From Streptomyces sp. Tue 6430 (GTDB lineage Bacteria > Actinomycetota > Actinomycetes > Streptomycetales > Streptomycetaceae), in assembly GCA_021568835.1 (NCBI GenBank), contig JAKGSH010000003.1, forward strand, positions 186,001 through 250,000: a DNA stretch of 64,000 nucleotides, read 5' to 3'. Position 1 is the stretch's first letter. Each line of letters starts with the position of its first letter. The position numbers and the translations under genes are program-made. The notes beneath the pieces were generated by a model. The model had not been told where the DNA came from. It made no database searches and was given only the letters and a program-made list of their open reading frames with translations. This document shows, piece after piece, positions 41,360 to 49,793 of this stretch.

Positions 41360-41467
41360 TGAGCTGGTCTTTTGTGTGGCTGACAGTGTCAGTCACCTCT
41401 CCTGGAGTTGCTCAGTGTCACCCGAGCTGATCCGGCTGGTACCGCACGAATGGGAGGCCCCACCCGC

Positions 41468-42247
41468 ATGACCACCCCGCCGTCCGAGCGCGCCCTCATC
41501 TACGCTGAAGACCTCAGGCCCGAGGACGTTCACGCCCTGGAGACGTTCCTCAGCGTCCAGTTGGGGCGGGTGTATGAGGAGGTCGGCGAGACTGGTGAGA
41601 CGTCCTTCGCGATGCGGTCTCTGCTCATCCTGGTCTGCGACTCGGCCGGGCTCCTGCACACGCTGCTCGCGGTAGAGCGGCCAGAGACGTGGCAGCGGGC
41701 CGCGATCGTGCGCGAGTGGCAGCGGCTACGCGTGCGGCTGCGGTTCCCGGGCGGGGCGCGGGATTTCGTCGCCCTCCTCGACGGCCATGAGGCGGCGTCC
41801 GGCCCCATGGAGACCATCGCCTTCGAGTACGAGGACCCTCGGATGGCGGGGATGACGGAGGTGGCCTTCCGTTGGTGCAGCTGCCCTGAGGAGCGGGTCC
41901 GGAGCTTCGCCAACAGTCGGCCCACCGTCAGCGGCACGCACACGGTGGGCTTCCGCGACGGGATGGCGGCCGCGGTCACCGCGTACGCGCGGGAGCAGGG
42001 GCTTCTGACAGCTACGGACCCCGACTTTGGCGCCGATCAGATCGGCGAGGGCCTGACGGCGGTCGTGTCGGTGAAGCTGGACCGTCCAGAGTTCGAGGGC
42101 TCCACGCGGGGAGTCCTGGGCAACGCCGAAGTACGCGACTGCGTCAGACAGGCCGTCCAGGACCACCTCGGTAGGTGGCTGAAGGAAGACCAGACACGGG
42201 CTGCAGCCGTCATCGACTGGATCTTCCAGGGTGCCCGCCGGGACTGA
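41468..42247 (+). CDS. GyrB transducer-domain protein without main ATPase motifs and Toprim
   Basis: 259 residues, intact frame, ATG 41468 with GGGAGG 10 bp upstream. Residues about 93-255 follow the late GHKL/transducer part of GyrB: FPGGARDFVALLDGHEAASG, EVAFRWCSCPEERVRSFANS, SGTHTVGFRDGM (GyrB GGTHxxGF), YAREQGLLTATDPDFGADQI, GEGLTAVVSVKL, FEGSTRGVLGNAEVRD and VQDHLGRWL. The QTK loop that contacts ATP in GyrB (FEGQTKTKLGN) reads FEGSTRGVLGN. Residues 1-90 match nothing I know and lack the Bergerat-fold motifs; there is no Toprim domain. It therefore cannot be a topoisomerase subunit by itself. A role as gyrase decoy, modulator or toxin partner is speculation. Confidence 0.8.
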   Translation: MTTPPSERALIYAEDLRPEDVHALETFLSVQLGRVYEEVGETGETSFAMRSLLILVCDSAGLLHTLLAVERPETWQRAAIVREWQRLRVRLRFPGGARDFVALLDGHEAASGPMETIAFEYEDPRMAGMTEVAFRWCSCPEERVRSFANSRPTVSGTHTVGFRDGMAAAVTAYAREQGLLTATDPDFGADQIGEGLTAVVSVKLDRPEFEGSTRGVLGNAEVRDCVRQAVQDHLGRWLKEDQTRAAAVIDWIFQGARRD

Positions 42248-42379
42248 CCAACAACGAACCGCCCTGCCGGTCCAGGAAAATGGGACCGCCAGGGCGTCTG
42301 TCGGATTCCGTGGTCGTCTGTGCTGATGTCCGCAGTCCTCTGCACGCCCGCTGTGGGGCTGTACGAGTCGACTTCCTCG

Positions 42380-43893
42380 TCAGGCGTGACGGTGCCTCTC
42401 CGGGGCGACGGCGAGTGCCTGCTTGTGCGACAGTGCGATCCGGCGCCGGGTGGGGTCGACTTCGAGGATCTTGACGGCGAGTGCTTCGCCGACCTGAACG
42501 ACGTCTTCGGACCTTTCCACGTGCTCATCGGCCAGTTCGGTGTTGTGGACCAGTCCCTCGAAACCGTCCTCGGAGTCCTCGATACGGACGAAGGCGCCGA
42601 ACGGTACGAGTTTCGTGACGGGGCCGGTGACGATCTGACCGACCTGCCGCGCGAGATCCAGCATCGGATCCGGCTGCAGCGCCTTCAGCGATAGCGACAC
42701 ACGCTCCCGCACCATGTCGACGTCGAGGACTTCGGCGGTGATCTCCTGGCCGACGCTGACGACGTCGGACGGGTGGTTGATGTGCCGCCAGGACAACTCC
42801 GGAATGTTGATCATCGCGGTGAAGCCGCCGATGTCCACGAAGGTGACGCCGAAGCTTGCGATGGTCGTCACCGTGCCGGTGACGACCTGGCCGCGTCGCA
42901 GGGTCTTCAGGAAGGCCCAGTCCCGGTCGCTTGGCGTCGGCTCGGTCTGCCAGCGTGCGCGCAGGACACCGTCGCTGTCCGGCAGTACAGCGGTGAACAG
43001 GGGGAGATCTTCACCGGCATACATGGATACGACGCCGACAGCACGCGCGCTGGCGAGCTCGGAGGTCACTGCCTCGAACTGGGTCTCGTCCACGACCGTG
43101 CTCGTGATCTGTCCGTCCTTGTCCTCCCAGACGACCTCCACCAGGCCTTCGTCGGGCAGAGCGGCCACGGCCGTGTCGACGTCGGTGAGCAGGTCCGGCC
43201 AGACCGCCAACTGGGAGCGTGGGCCAACTGGGAGCGCACGGTCTCGATGGAGTCGCGGGTCAGGCGGTGCCACCGGGAGGCGTTCGTGGCGTAGGTCTCC
43301 TCCAGGTATGTGGCGCGGTGGGCGCTGACGGTCCAGCGCAGACGGCCCCAGAAGTCGGCGTCGGCCGGGCGCTGCTCGTGCTGTGGGTCGTCGGGGGCGA
43401 AGTCGTACGGCGATGCGTTCAGTCGTTCGGGGAACAGGCCGAGCGCACGGGTGCGGGTCAGCGCTTCTTCGCAGGGCCGACTGCTGCCGAGATAGAGGTA
43501 CTGGTCCCAGCCGACGTGCACCGTGAAAGCTCCCTCCGCCTCCAGACGGCACCAGGCGCCGTTGTCGCGGAGCATGGCCCGGACTAGTTCCAGGCTGACA
43601 TCGATCGGCACGAGTGCGCCGTCGCGAAACCCGGCGGGGCCGGCGGGGAAGAGGCCGGCCAGGCCGTAGCCATCGACCGGTGGCTCCAGGCCGAAATGGA
43701 CGAAGCCGCCGAGCTGCGGCTCGCGGATCGCCAGCTGGTCGACGCCGGTGTCCTCGGCGAAGGCGGCGACGGCCTGTAGGTAGGCGGCTTCGACCAGTCC
43801 GTGGTCGCTGGTCGCGGGCTCAGTTCCGGTGTAGTGGCCGTGCTGGTCGCGGTCGGCGGGGTCGTACTTGGTGACCCGGTAGACGTAGGGCAT
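42380..43893 (-). CDS. S1-domain RNA-binding protein (ribosomal S1-like)
   Basis: About 504 residues. An N-terminal roughly 300-residue region of unknown fold (MPYVYRVTKYDPADRDQHGH, FAEDTGVDQLAIREPQLGGF, VHVGWDQYLYLGSSRPCEEA) is followed by two S1 domains: LRRGQVVTGTVTTIASFGVT...RERVSLSLKAL and VGQIVTGPVTKLVPFGAFVR...RRRIALSHKQA. The frame breaks at 43206-43236, where a 14-bp sequence is repeated at a 17-bp interval. Either a 17-bp duplication or an 18-bp repeat with one lost base explains it. ATG 43893 lies 4 bp after the resolvase stop, so the two are co-transcribed. Confidence 0.8.
43206..43236. repeat. 14-bp direct repeat at the frame break of the S1 gene
   Basis: gccaactgggagcg occurs at 43206-43219 and 43223-43236 (17-bp period). 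Removing one 17-bp unit restores the reading VRSQLAVWPDLL. Confidence 0.85.
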
Positions 43894-43897
43894 CACG

Positions 43898-44500
43898 TCA
43901 CTGCCCGCCCGGGGTCGACGGCGCGGGTGCGTTCTGGTGGCGTTCAAGGACGCGGTAGACGGTGGCGCGGCTGACGGAGAAGAGCTCGGCGAGGTCGGCG
44001 ATGGTGTGCTCGCCGGACTGGTGCTGCTGGACCAGGTGGCTCTGCTGGCGGGCGGTGAGCTTGGGCTGCTTCCCCTTGAGCTTGCCCTTGGCCCGCGCCA
44101 CTGCCATGCCTTCGCGGGTGCGCATGCGTAGGAGGTCGACCTCGAACTCGGCGAAGGTGGCCAGGATGTTGAAGAACATCTTGCCCATTGGGTCGGCGGG
44201 GTCGTAGAGGGTGCCGCCGAGCGAGAGCTTGACGCCGCGGGCGGTGAGCGAGTCGCCGATGTCGCGGGCGTCGGGTACCGAGCGTGCGAGGCGGTCCAGC
44301 TTGGGGACGACCAGCGTGTTGCCGGCGCGCACGGCCGCGAGGGCCTGGGCCAGGCCGGGCCGGTCGCGGTTGGTTCCGGTCAGTCCGTGGTCCAGGTAGA
44401 TCCGGTCCTTCGGGACGTCCAGGCTGAGCAGGATCTCGCGCTGGGCGGTGAGGTCCTGCTTGTCCAGACTGCATCTCGCGTAGCCGACGCGCTCACTCAT
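43898..44500 (-). CDS. serine recombinase, Tn3-type resolvase
   Basis: 200 residues. The catalytic domain is MSERVGYARCSLDKQDLTAQ (nucleophile Ser in RCS), YLDHGLTGTNRDRPGL, LVVPKLDRLARSVPDARDIG, GKMFFNILATFAEFEVDLLR, TREGMAVARAKGKLKGK. The C-terminal helix-turn-helix is HTIADLAELFSVSRATVYRV. Full length and intact. It would resolve transposon cointegrates at a res site. ATG 44500; the DNA just upstream, where res normally lies, is interrupted by the IS5-family element at 44555. Confidence 0.9.
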   Translation of the reverse strand: MSERVGYARCSLDKQDLTAQREILLSLDVPKDRIYLDHGLTGTNRDRPGLAQALAAVRAGNTLVVPKLDRLARSVPDARDIGDSLTARGVKLSLGGTLYDPADPMGKMFFNILATFAEFEVDLLRMRTREGMAVARAKGKLKGKQPKLTARQQSHLVQQHQSGEHTIADLAELFSVSRATVYRVLERHQNAPAPSTPGGQ

Positions 44501-44623
44501 GCCCGGAGCGTACGATGAGCCCCCGCTCAGCGTACAGATCACCGGATACCCTAAGAACTCCTAACGGAATGATTCTTCGGGGTCGGCTCTTTGTCGTGGG
44601 GTGCTGCCGGGCAGCATGGGGCG

Positions 44624-45028
44624 ATGGACTTCGATCAGCCGCTGCCTCGCGAGGTGAAAGTCCTCGATTCGGCCTCGCTGTTGAGGCTGGAGGAGCGGGC
44701 GTGTGGCCTCAGCCTGAACCAGCGGTTGGACCCAGCGTGGGTGCGAGCGAATGCGGCGCCCGACGGAACCCACTACCTGTGGCCGGCCCTGTGGAACAGC
44801 CTGTCCCACCGCCCGGACGTTCCACGTCAGCTGCGGTGCGAGCTGCTGATCTCTCTGCGTGCGGGAGACCGCGTGATGAGCCTGCTGGACGTGCTTCCCG
44901 ACGACTTCACCCCGCTGCCGAGGGTGACCTCACGCGAAGAAGGCATGCAGGTCAGCCGGCTCCTTGACCGTGCTCCTTCGGTCCGGGAATGGCTACTGCG
45001 GGAGGGCGAGGGCTCGGGTCGGCCGTGA
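44624..45028 (+). CDS. hypothetical passenger protein within the IS5-family element
   Basis: 134 residues from ATG 44624 (MDFDQPLPREVKVLDSASLL). It contains RLEERACGLSLNQRLDPAWV, HYLWPALWNSLSHRPDVPRQ, LRCELLISLRAGDRVMSLLD, and ends REWLLREGEGSGRP. It is not a known transposase or accessory gene family to me. Its 3' end overlaps the transposase 3' end by 36 bp on the other strand. It lies inside the element's inverted repeats. Confidence 0.6.
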   Translation: MDFDQPLPREVKVLDSASLLRLEERACGLSLNQRLDPAWVRANAAPDGTHYLWPALWNSLSHRPDVPRQLRCELLISLRAGDRVMSLLDVLPDDFTPLPRVTSREEGMQVSRLLDRAPSVREWLLREGEGSGRP

Positions 45029-45837
45029 CAGGCGTCGCCAGCAGATGAGTGCGCATCCCAGGGTGAGGCAGGCTTCGCGGATGTCGTCGCGGATCTCCCA
45101 GCGGATCCGCAGGCGGCGGAACCAGTGCAGGTGAGCGAAGGCGCGCTCGACAACCCAGCGCTGGGTGCCGAGTCCGGAGCCGTGATCGGTGCCGCGTCGA
45201 GCGATCAGTGGCTTCACGCCGAGCGCGCGGACGAGGCGGCGGTACTTGTCGTGATTGTAGCCGCGGTCGCCGAGCACGACGTCGGGGCGGCGCCGAGGCC
45301 GCCCGCGCTTGCCCCGCACGGGCGGCACCGCCTGGAGCAGTGGAATGAGCTGGGTGACGTCGTTGCGGTTGCCGCCGGTCAGGATGACGGCGAGCGGGAT
45401 GCCGGTGGCGTCCGTGATCAAGTGGTGCTTGCTGCCCGTCCTGCCCCGGTCGACAGGGCTTCGTCCCGTCTCGGGGCCCCTTTTAGCGCCCGGATGTGGG
45501 AGCCGTCGACCGCCGCCCTGGAGAGGTCCAGGGCGTCCGCGCTGCGGAGCTCGGCCAAGAGTGCCTCGTGGAGCCGAGGCCACACACCGGCCTCGGTCCA
45601 CTCGGCCAGGCGCCGCCAGCACGTCATGCCCGAACCGAAGCCGAGCTCCTGCGGCAGGTGTTCCCAGGCGATCCCGGTGTGCAGCACGAACAGGATGCCC
45701 TGAAACACCAGCCGGTCCGGATGCCGCTTCCGTCCCGGATGCCGGACCCGACGTTCAACCTTGGGCAGCAGCGGCTCGATCACCGCCCACAGTTCGTCTT
45801 CGACTTCCCACGGCTTCAGCCGAGCCACCCCGCGCAC
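44993..45837 (-). CDS. IS5-family (IS427-group) transposase, two overlapping frames
   Basis: About 280 residues. The first frame has PWEVEDELWAVIEPLLPKVE, FVLHTGIAWEHLPQELGFGS, LSRAAVDGSHIRALKG (first catalytic Asp). The second has GSKHHLITDATGIPLAVILT, GGNRNDVTQLIPLLQAV, DVVLGDRGYNHDKYRRLV (second Asp) and WVVERAFAHLHWFRRLRIRW (Glu). The frames join by a -1 shift at CTAAAAGGGG (about 45480), a typical slippage site for this group. A missing A would look the same. GTG 45837 is the earliest start. Confidence 0.85.
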
Positions 45838-46007
45838 CCCCGATCAACGCTCCCGGAGTGATCCAACCACCTCGGAGATTATTTCGTTAGGAGTTCTAAA
45901 TGAGACGCCGTCAGCGCAGGTCGGTGATCCCGACTCAGCAAGATCGCGATTGTTCGTTGAGGGTTCCCCCTGTGAACACGCCGTCGGGCACGCTGTTCCA
46001 CCCACCG

Positions 46008-46041
46008 TGATCGTTCTCACCGATAACCGCTGTACCGCTGT
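46008..46041 (-). repeat. right terminal inverted repeat
   Basis: Exact reverse complement of 41173-41206. It continues outward to GCCCC (46042-46046), that is, a GGGGC outer tip. Confidence 0.9.
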
Positions 46042-46237
46042 GCCCCAAGGCCGTTGACCAGGTCCTCGCATCGCGTCCCAGCACCGAAGCGGCCGCCTCG
46101 TTCCCGCGGCGCTGACCGGACGCGACCGTACCGGACGGTGTCGGGTCACCTGTCGGTGCGTCCCGGCCCGTCGGCGTCTCCTGTTCTCCGGACGGCGGAC
46201 GAGCGGGTGACGGACGAGCGGGCGGCGGAACGGCTCG

Positions 46238-47247
46238 TCACCGGGCGACCGTGAGCACGATCTTGCCCTGGAGGTGCCCTCGGGCTGCACGTTCGTGCGC
46301 TGCCCGGGCATCCGCCAGGGCGAACGTGCTGTCGATCGCGACGCGGACCGTGCCCGCGTCGAGCAGGCGTCCCAGCTCAGCGAGCTGTACGCCGCTGGAA
46401 CGGACCTGGGCGCTGGAGACCGTGACGCCCGCCTTCGCGGTCTCCTCTTCGTCGAAGTCCCCGGGGAGCACGGGGAACTGGGCGCCGCCGGCCTTGAGCG
46501 TGCGCAGGAACCGTCTGCTGTCGGGGCCGCCGACAGTGTCGAGAACGAGGTCGACGTCGTGCACGAGTTCCTCGGGACGACTCCTGGTGTAGTCGATGAA
46601 CCGGTCGGCGCCGAGCTCGCGCAGGAACGATTCGTGGGCACCCGATGCCACCGCGACGACGCGTGCTCCCTTCCATTTCGCCAGTTGCAGCGCGATGTGC
46701 CCCACGCCGCCCGCGGCGCCGTTGACGAGCACCGTGGTGTCGGCGTCGAGCGGCACCGGGCGATGCCTCGCCTCCTGGAAGGGCGAGGGGTGATCGTGTC
46801 CGACATCGATCAGGAATTGCCACGCCGTCAGTGCGGCCATGGGTGCCCCGGCGGCGTGCACGTGGTCGATGCCGGTCGGCTTGTGTGCGAGGTCCGACGC
46901 GGGCGCGGCCACGTACTGGGCGTACGCGCTGCCGCGGAAGCCGGGGAAACGCAGAAGGCCGAAGACCTCATCGCCCACGGCGAGGCCGTGCACGTCCGCG
47001 GCGACGGCCTCGACGACGCCCGACACGTCCGTCCCGGGATCACCGGCAGGCCGACCGTCGACTCCTCCCCCGGCACGCTGGTCAGCCCGCGGCGCAGGTA
47101 ACGGTCCGGGGGGTTGACGCCGACCGCGTGGACGCGCACGAGCACCTCGCCGGGCCCCGGCTCGGGAATCGGCACCTCTTCGTAGCGCAGAACCTCCGGA
47201 CCGCCGTGCTCATGGAGCCGGACCGCCCTCATCGTGTGTCTCGGCAT
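46238..47247 (-). CDS. NADP-dependent zinc-independent MDR oxidoreductase (quinone reductase-like)
   Basis: About 336 residues. The N-terminal GroES-like domain is [40 protein letters not shown]. The nucleotide domain is [56 protein letters not shown]. It ends [11 protein letters not shown]. The frame breaks near 47035: one base restores [23 protein letters not shown] 47247 has GGAGAG 6 bp upstream. Divergent from the TetR gene, which probably represses it. Confidence 0.88.
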
Positions 47248-47305
47248 CGTTCTCTCCTCCCCGCACCGCGGGATAGGCTTATCCGGATCGGCGATCCAGA
47301 TAAAC

Positions 47306-47340
47306 GGACCACTGATCCGAATATATGGACCACTGATCCG
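47306..47340. promoter_or_regulatory. twin operator sites in the TetR/oxidoreductase divergent promoter
   Basis: GGACCACTGATCCG occurs at 47306-47319 and 47327-47340, 21 bp apart (two helical turns), between two divergent starts in AT-richer DNA. Further GATCC/CCGGATC motifs lie at 47282-47297. Likely TetR binding sites. Confidence 0.65.
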
Positions 47341-47358
47341 GACAGTCAAGGGGGCCAG

Positions 47359-47946
47359 ATGCGGGCCGACGCCAGGAAAAACCGCGACCACCTGCTCGCG
47401 GTAGCGGGTACCGCCGTCACCGAGCAGGGCGTCGACGTGTCACTGCGCGACATCGCACGCAGGGCCGGCGTCGGGCTCGCGACGCTGCTGCGTCACTACC
47501 CGACACGCGAGGCACTGCTCGAGGCCCTGCTCCACACGAGCTTCGACGAACTGACGGCAAGGGCGGGCGAGCTCGAGACGTCGACCTCACCCGAGGAGGC
47601 CCTCGTGTCGTGGCTGCGCGACTGCGTCGCGTGGACAACCGAATACCGGGGCGTCACCGTGCTGATGGCGGCCGCCATCGAGGACACCGAGTCCGCGCTC
47701 CACGCTTCGTGCGTCACCCTGCGCGCGGCCGGTGCGCGGCTCCTCACCCGCGCCCAGGCCGCGGGCACGGCGCGGACCGACATCGACGGCACCGACCTGT
47801 TCGCACTGACAGCGGCGCTCGCGTGGCTCGGCGATCAACCCTCACTCGCCCCACGCGCCGACCGCCTCTTCGACGTGGTCGCGAGCGCGATCCTGACGGG
47901 TCCGGCGAGAACCGCGACGGAAAAAACGCCGCCCCCGGTCCCGTAG
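47359..47946 (+). CDS. TetR-family transcriptional regulator
   Basis: 195 residues. The helix-turn-helix is [52 protein letters not shown]. The C-terminal domain ([40 protein letters not shown]) is of the SbtR-like TetR C-domain type. ATG 47359. It is divergent from the quinone oxidoreductase with the direct-repeat operators between them. Confidence 0.9.
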   Translation: MRADARKNRDHLLAVAGTAVTEQGVDVSLRDIARRAGVGLATLLRHYPTREALLEALLHTSFDELTARAGELETSTSPEEALVSWLRDCVAWTTEYRGVTVLMAAAIEDTESALHASCVTLRAAGARLLTRAQAAGTARTDIDGTDLFALTAALAWLGDQPSLAPRADRLFDVVASAILTGPARTATEKTPPPVP

Positions 47947-48592
47947 GCGGAATCGCCACGCGTGCGACCGAGGATCCTAGTTGGCGGGTGCTGCTCCCTT
48001 TGGTGCACGTTGTTTGCTGGCGGAGGGATCTGGTTGGCGGATCTTGAGGGCGATAGTTGGCGGGCCGATATCCGCCTTAGTCACGGCGCGTCACTAAGGG
48101 TGATGGCGCTCTTTGAATCTCCCCAGGTGTCGCTCTTGAGGTGGCCAAACCTGCTCAGGTGATCTCCCCACCCTTTGCGTGATGCCCGGACGCCCGGAGC
48201 GACGTTGTCCGGACGCGCCCCGACATCGGGGGGACAAGCGACTGCGGACCGCTCCCACCAGAGCGGACACCGTCCGGACACGACCGGCGGACGCGTCCGG
48301 CCAAGGCATCCGGTTCGCCTACCAGGCCTGCGTCCCGCGTCACCTTCTGGGCGTCGCGATCGCCGACGCCTTCACCCGCCTCGCCGCCGAACTCCACCCC
48401 GAACCGGAGCCCGAGCCGAACCCGGCCCAGTCGCCCACGTGCTGCGTGTGCGGCGAGCCCGGCGCCCGCCAACCATCCGCGGACTGGAACGTCTCGCATC
48501 GGGCCTCGACGTGGTAGCTGGCCCCATCGACCAGGCGCCGACCCGCCCCGTGGCCTCGTGATGGGAAGCAGCGGGCGGGGTTGTAAGGCAGG
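47947..48592. other. accessory gap: hairpin, repeated octamer and orphan ORF
   Basis: No gene can be named. CCTTAGT/ACTAAGG arms form a hairpin around 48073-48098. The octamer atctcccc occurs twice at 48110-48170. A plus-strand ORF (48179-48517) contains RFAYQACVPRHLLGVAIADA, FTRLAAELHPEPEPEPNPAQ and CCVCGEPG. This looks protein-like but unrecognised, and its start is Arg/Pro-rich, so it may be a truncated gene. Confidence 0.35.
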
Positions 48593-48934
48593 TCAGACTC
48601 TCTCCCAGTACCAATACGAGCAGGGGCCGCCGGTGACGCAGATCCGCCACATCATCTGGTGTCCCCACAGGGCGGAGGGGAGGCGCTCGTCCCGCCAGGT
48701 GCCGCTGCCGTTGTAGTTGGGGATCGGCGTCTGGCGGTAGCCGTCGATGCTCCACTCCACAAACACGGACCGGCCGTCGGGCTCGGTGTCGCCGATGCCG
48801 AACATATGCTTGTTGGGGTCGTAGTAACCGTACGCGCCCTTGATGACGGCGCTCTCCGCGCTGGCCGTTCCCGCACCAACGCCGGTGAACGTCAGGGCGA
48901 TCAGGCCGACGGCCGCGATCTGCCTGAGGTGCAT
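48593..48934 (-). CDS. small secreted protein
   Basis: 113 residues. Signal peptide MHLRQIAAVGLIALTFTGVG with AGTASAES, then a compact aromatic-rich domain (GAYGYYDPNKHMFGIGDTEP, SVFVEWSIDGYRQTPIPNYN, LWGHQMMWRICVTGGPCSYW). Two cysteines could form a disulfide. Lower GC than neighbours and located among insertion-sequence remnants. ATG 48934 has AAGGAG 7 bp upstream. Function unknown. Confidence 0.75.
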   Translation of the reverse strand: MHLRQIAAVGLIALTFTGVGAGTASAESAVIKGAYGYYDPNKHMFGIGDTEPDGRSVFVEWSIDGYRQTPIPNYNGSGTWRDERLPSALWGHQMMWRICVTGGPCSYWYWERV

Positions 48935-49037
48935 GAAAATCTCCTTCTCCGCAGGTGGTTGAGAGCCTTACAAGCTGTCGGACCCGGTGGAAATTCGACA
49001 GTTCGGTATGATCCGATTGTCCGTCAACCCGAATCGG

Positions 49038-49232
49038 CTCCGAGAATCACGCGGCGGGCGGCCACCCGGATTCGACGAAGAGCGGTACAAGAAACGCAAC
49101 ACCGTCGAGCGTGCCATCGACAGGCTCAAGCAGCACCGGGCGGTGGCCACCCGTTACGACAAGCGCCGCTACGTCTACCAGGGCACCGCCACCGCCACCG
49201 CCGCAGCCCTCACTATCTTGCTCCGCACATGA
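49038..49232 (+). pseudogene. IS5-family transposase, C-terminal fragment
   Basis: RESRGGRPPGFDEERYKKRN, RAIDRLKQHRAVATRYDKRR, YVYQGTATATAAALTILLRT. This is the same C-terminal segment as in the deleted copy at 33735-33943. Catalytic domains are missing. Confidence 0.8.
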
Positions 49233-49248
49233 TCGGCCGGACATGGTC

Positions 49249-49527
49249 CTAGTCCCTTTTGCCTCGGCGTACGAGAGCGACGATCGCGCCGGGTGCCAGG
49301 ACGATCGCCGCGACGAGCATCACGAGGAAGGTGGGGGACTCGCCCTGGTAGGAGTCGCTGACCTCCACCTGCGAGGCGAAGAGGCCGGCAACCAGAACGA
49401 GGAGGACCGAGACACCCAGAACGATCACGCCCCACGCCCTGCCGGCCGGGATGCTGCGCATCGGGATGAGCGAGATCGACAGCCAGGCCACCGCGACGAC
49501 CAACAGCACGGTCAGTGAACCAAACAT
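49249..49527 (-). CDS. small three-helix membrane protein
   Basis: 92 residues from ATG 49527 (GGGAG 5 bp upstream); TTG 49539 is an alternative. It is almost entirely hydrophobic: LTVLLVVAVAWLSISLIPM, AWGVIVLGVSVLLVLVAGLF, TFLVMLVAAIVLAPGAIVAL, then RRGKRD. No family recognised. Confidence 0.65.
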   Translation of the reverse strand: MFGSLTVLLVVAVAWLSISLIPMRSIPAGRAWGVIVLGVSVLLVLVAGLFASQVEVSDSYQGESPTFLVMLVAAIVLAPGAIVALVRRGKRD

Positions 49528-49793
49528 CAGCACTCCCAAATCTTCCTTAAGTCACCTCGCATCGCTTCGAAGAACTTAGGACGGATGCAGCACGCGCAAT
49601 GTGTCATGCGTGCAGGGAACCTTGTTGTCTGTGCATTGTTGAATGCAGCCTCTGCGCCTCGACCTTGTTGCGTGGCATGACTGGCCTCTGTCATTCTGGT
49701 GCCTGGCTGACTGCGCTGGGGGCGACTTGTGAGGGTAGGAGCCGAGGCGTTACACCGCAGGGCCGACAGCGGGTCCCGACCCGTGCCTGTCCG

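Larger units (their letters stand above)
44555..45896. mobile_element. IS5-family insertion sequence (1,342 bp) with passenger gene
   Basis: The left end GAACTCCTAACGGAATGAT and the inverted right end GAACTCCTAACGAAATAAT match at 17 of 19 positions. TAA flanks both ends (44552-44554 and 45897-45899), giving a 3-bp target duplication. It carries the transposase (minus) and an additional gene (plus) that converges with it. Confidence 0.75.
41168..46046. mobile_element. Tn3-like transposon remnant with cargo
   Basis: Bounded by inverted repeats of 34 perfect bases (41173-41206 and 46008-46041). The right copy extends outward to GGGGC, the normal outer form of Tn3-family 38-40-bp ends; the left copy has TTGGT instead. 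Inside are the first codons of a Tn3 transposase, a serine resolvase, a GyrB-transducer-like protein, an S1-domain protein and a nested IS5-family element. No working tnpA is present and no target duplication was seen, so the element is non-autonomous. Confidence 0.7.

Noticed and set aside
41468..42247. Simple truncated gyrB pseudogene
   Set aside because: The frame is intact with its own start and ribosome site, and the first 90 residues are not decayed GyrB; a stand-alone protein is more likely.
41168..46046. Possible composite transposon bounded by IS copies
   Set aside because: The ends are bare inverted repeats, not full IS copies, and a resolvase plus tnpA start fits a Tn3-type unit better.
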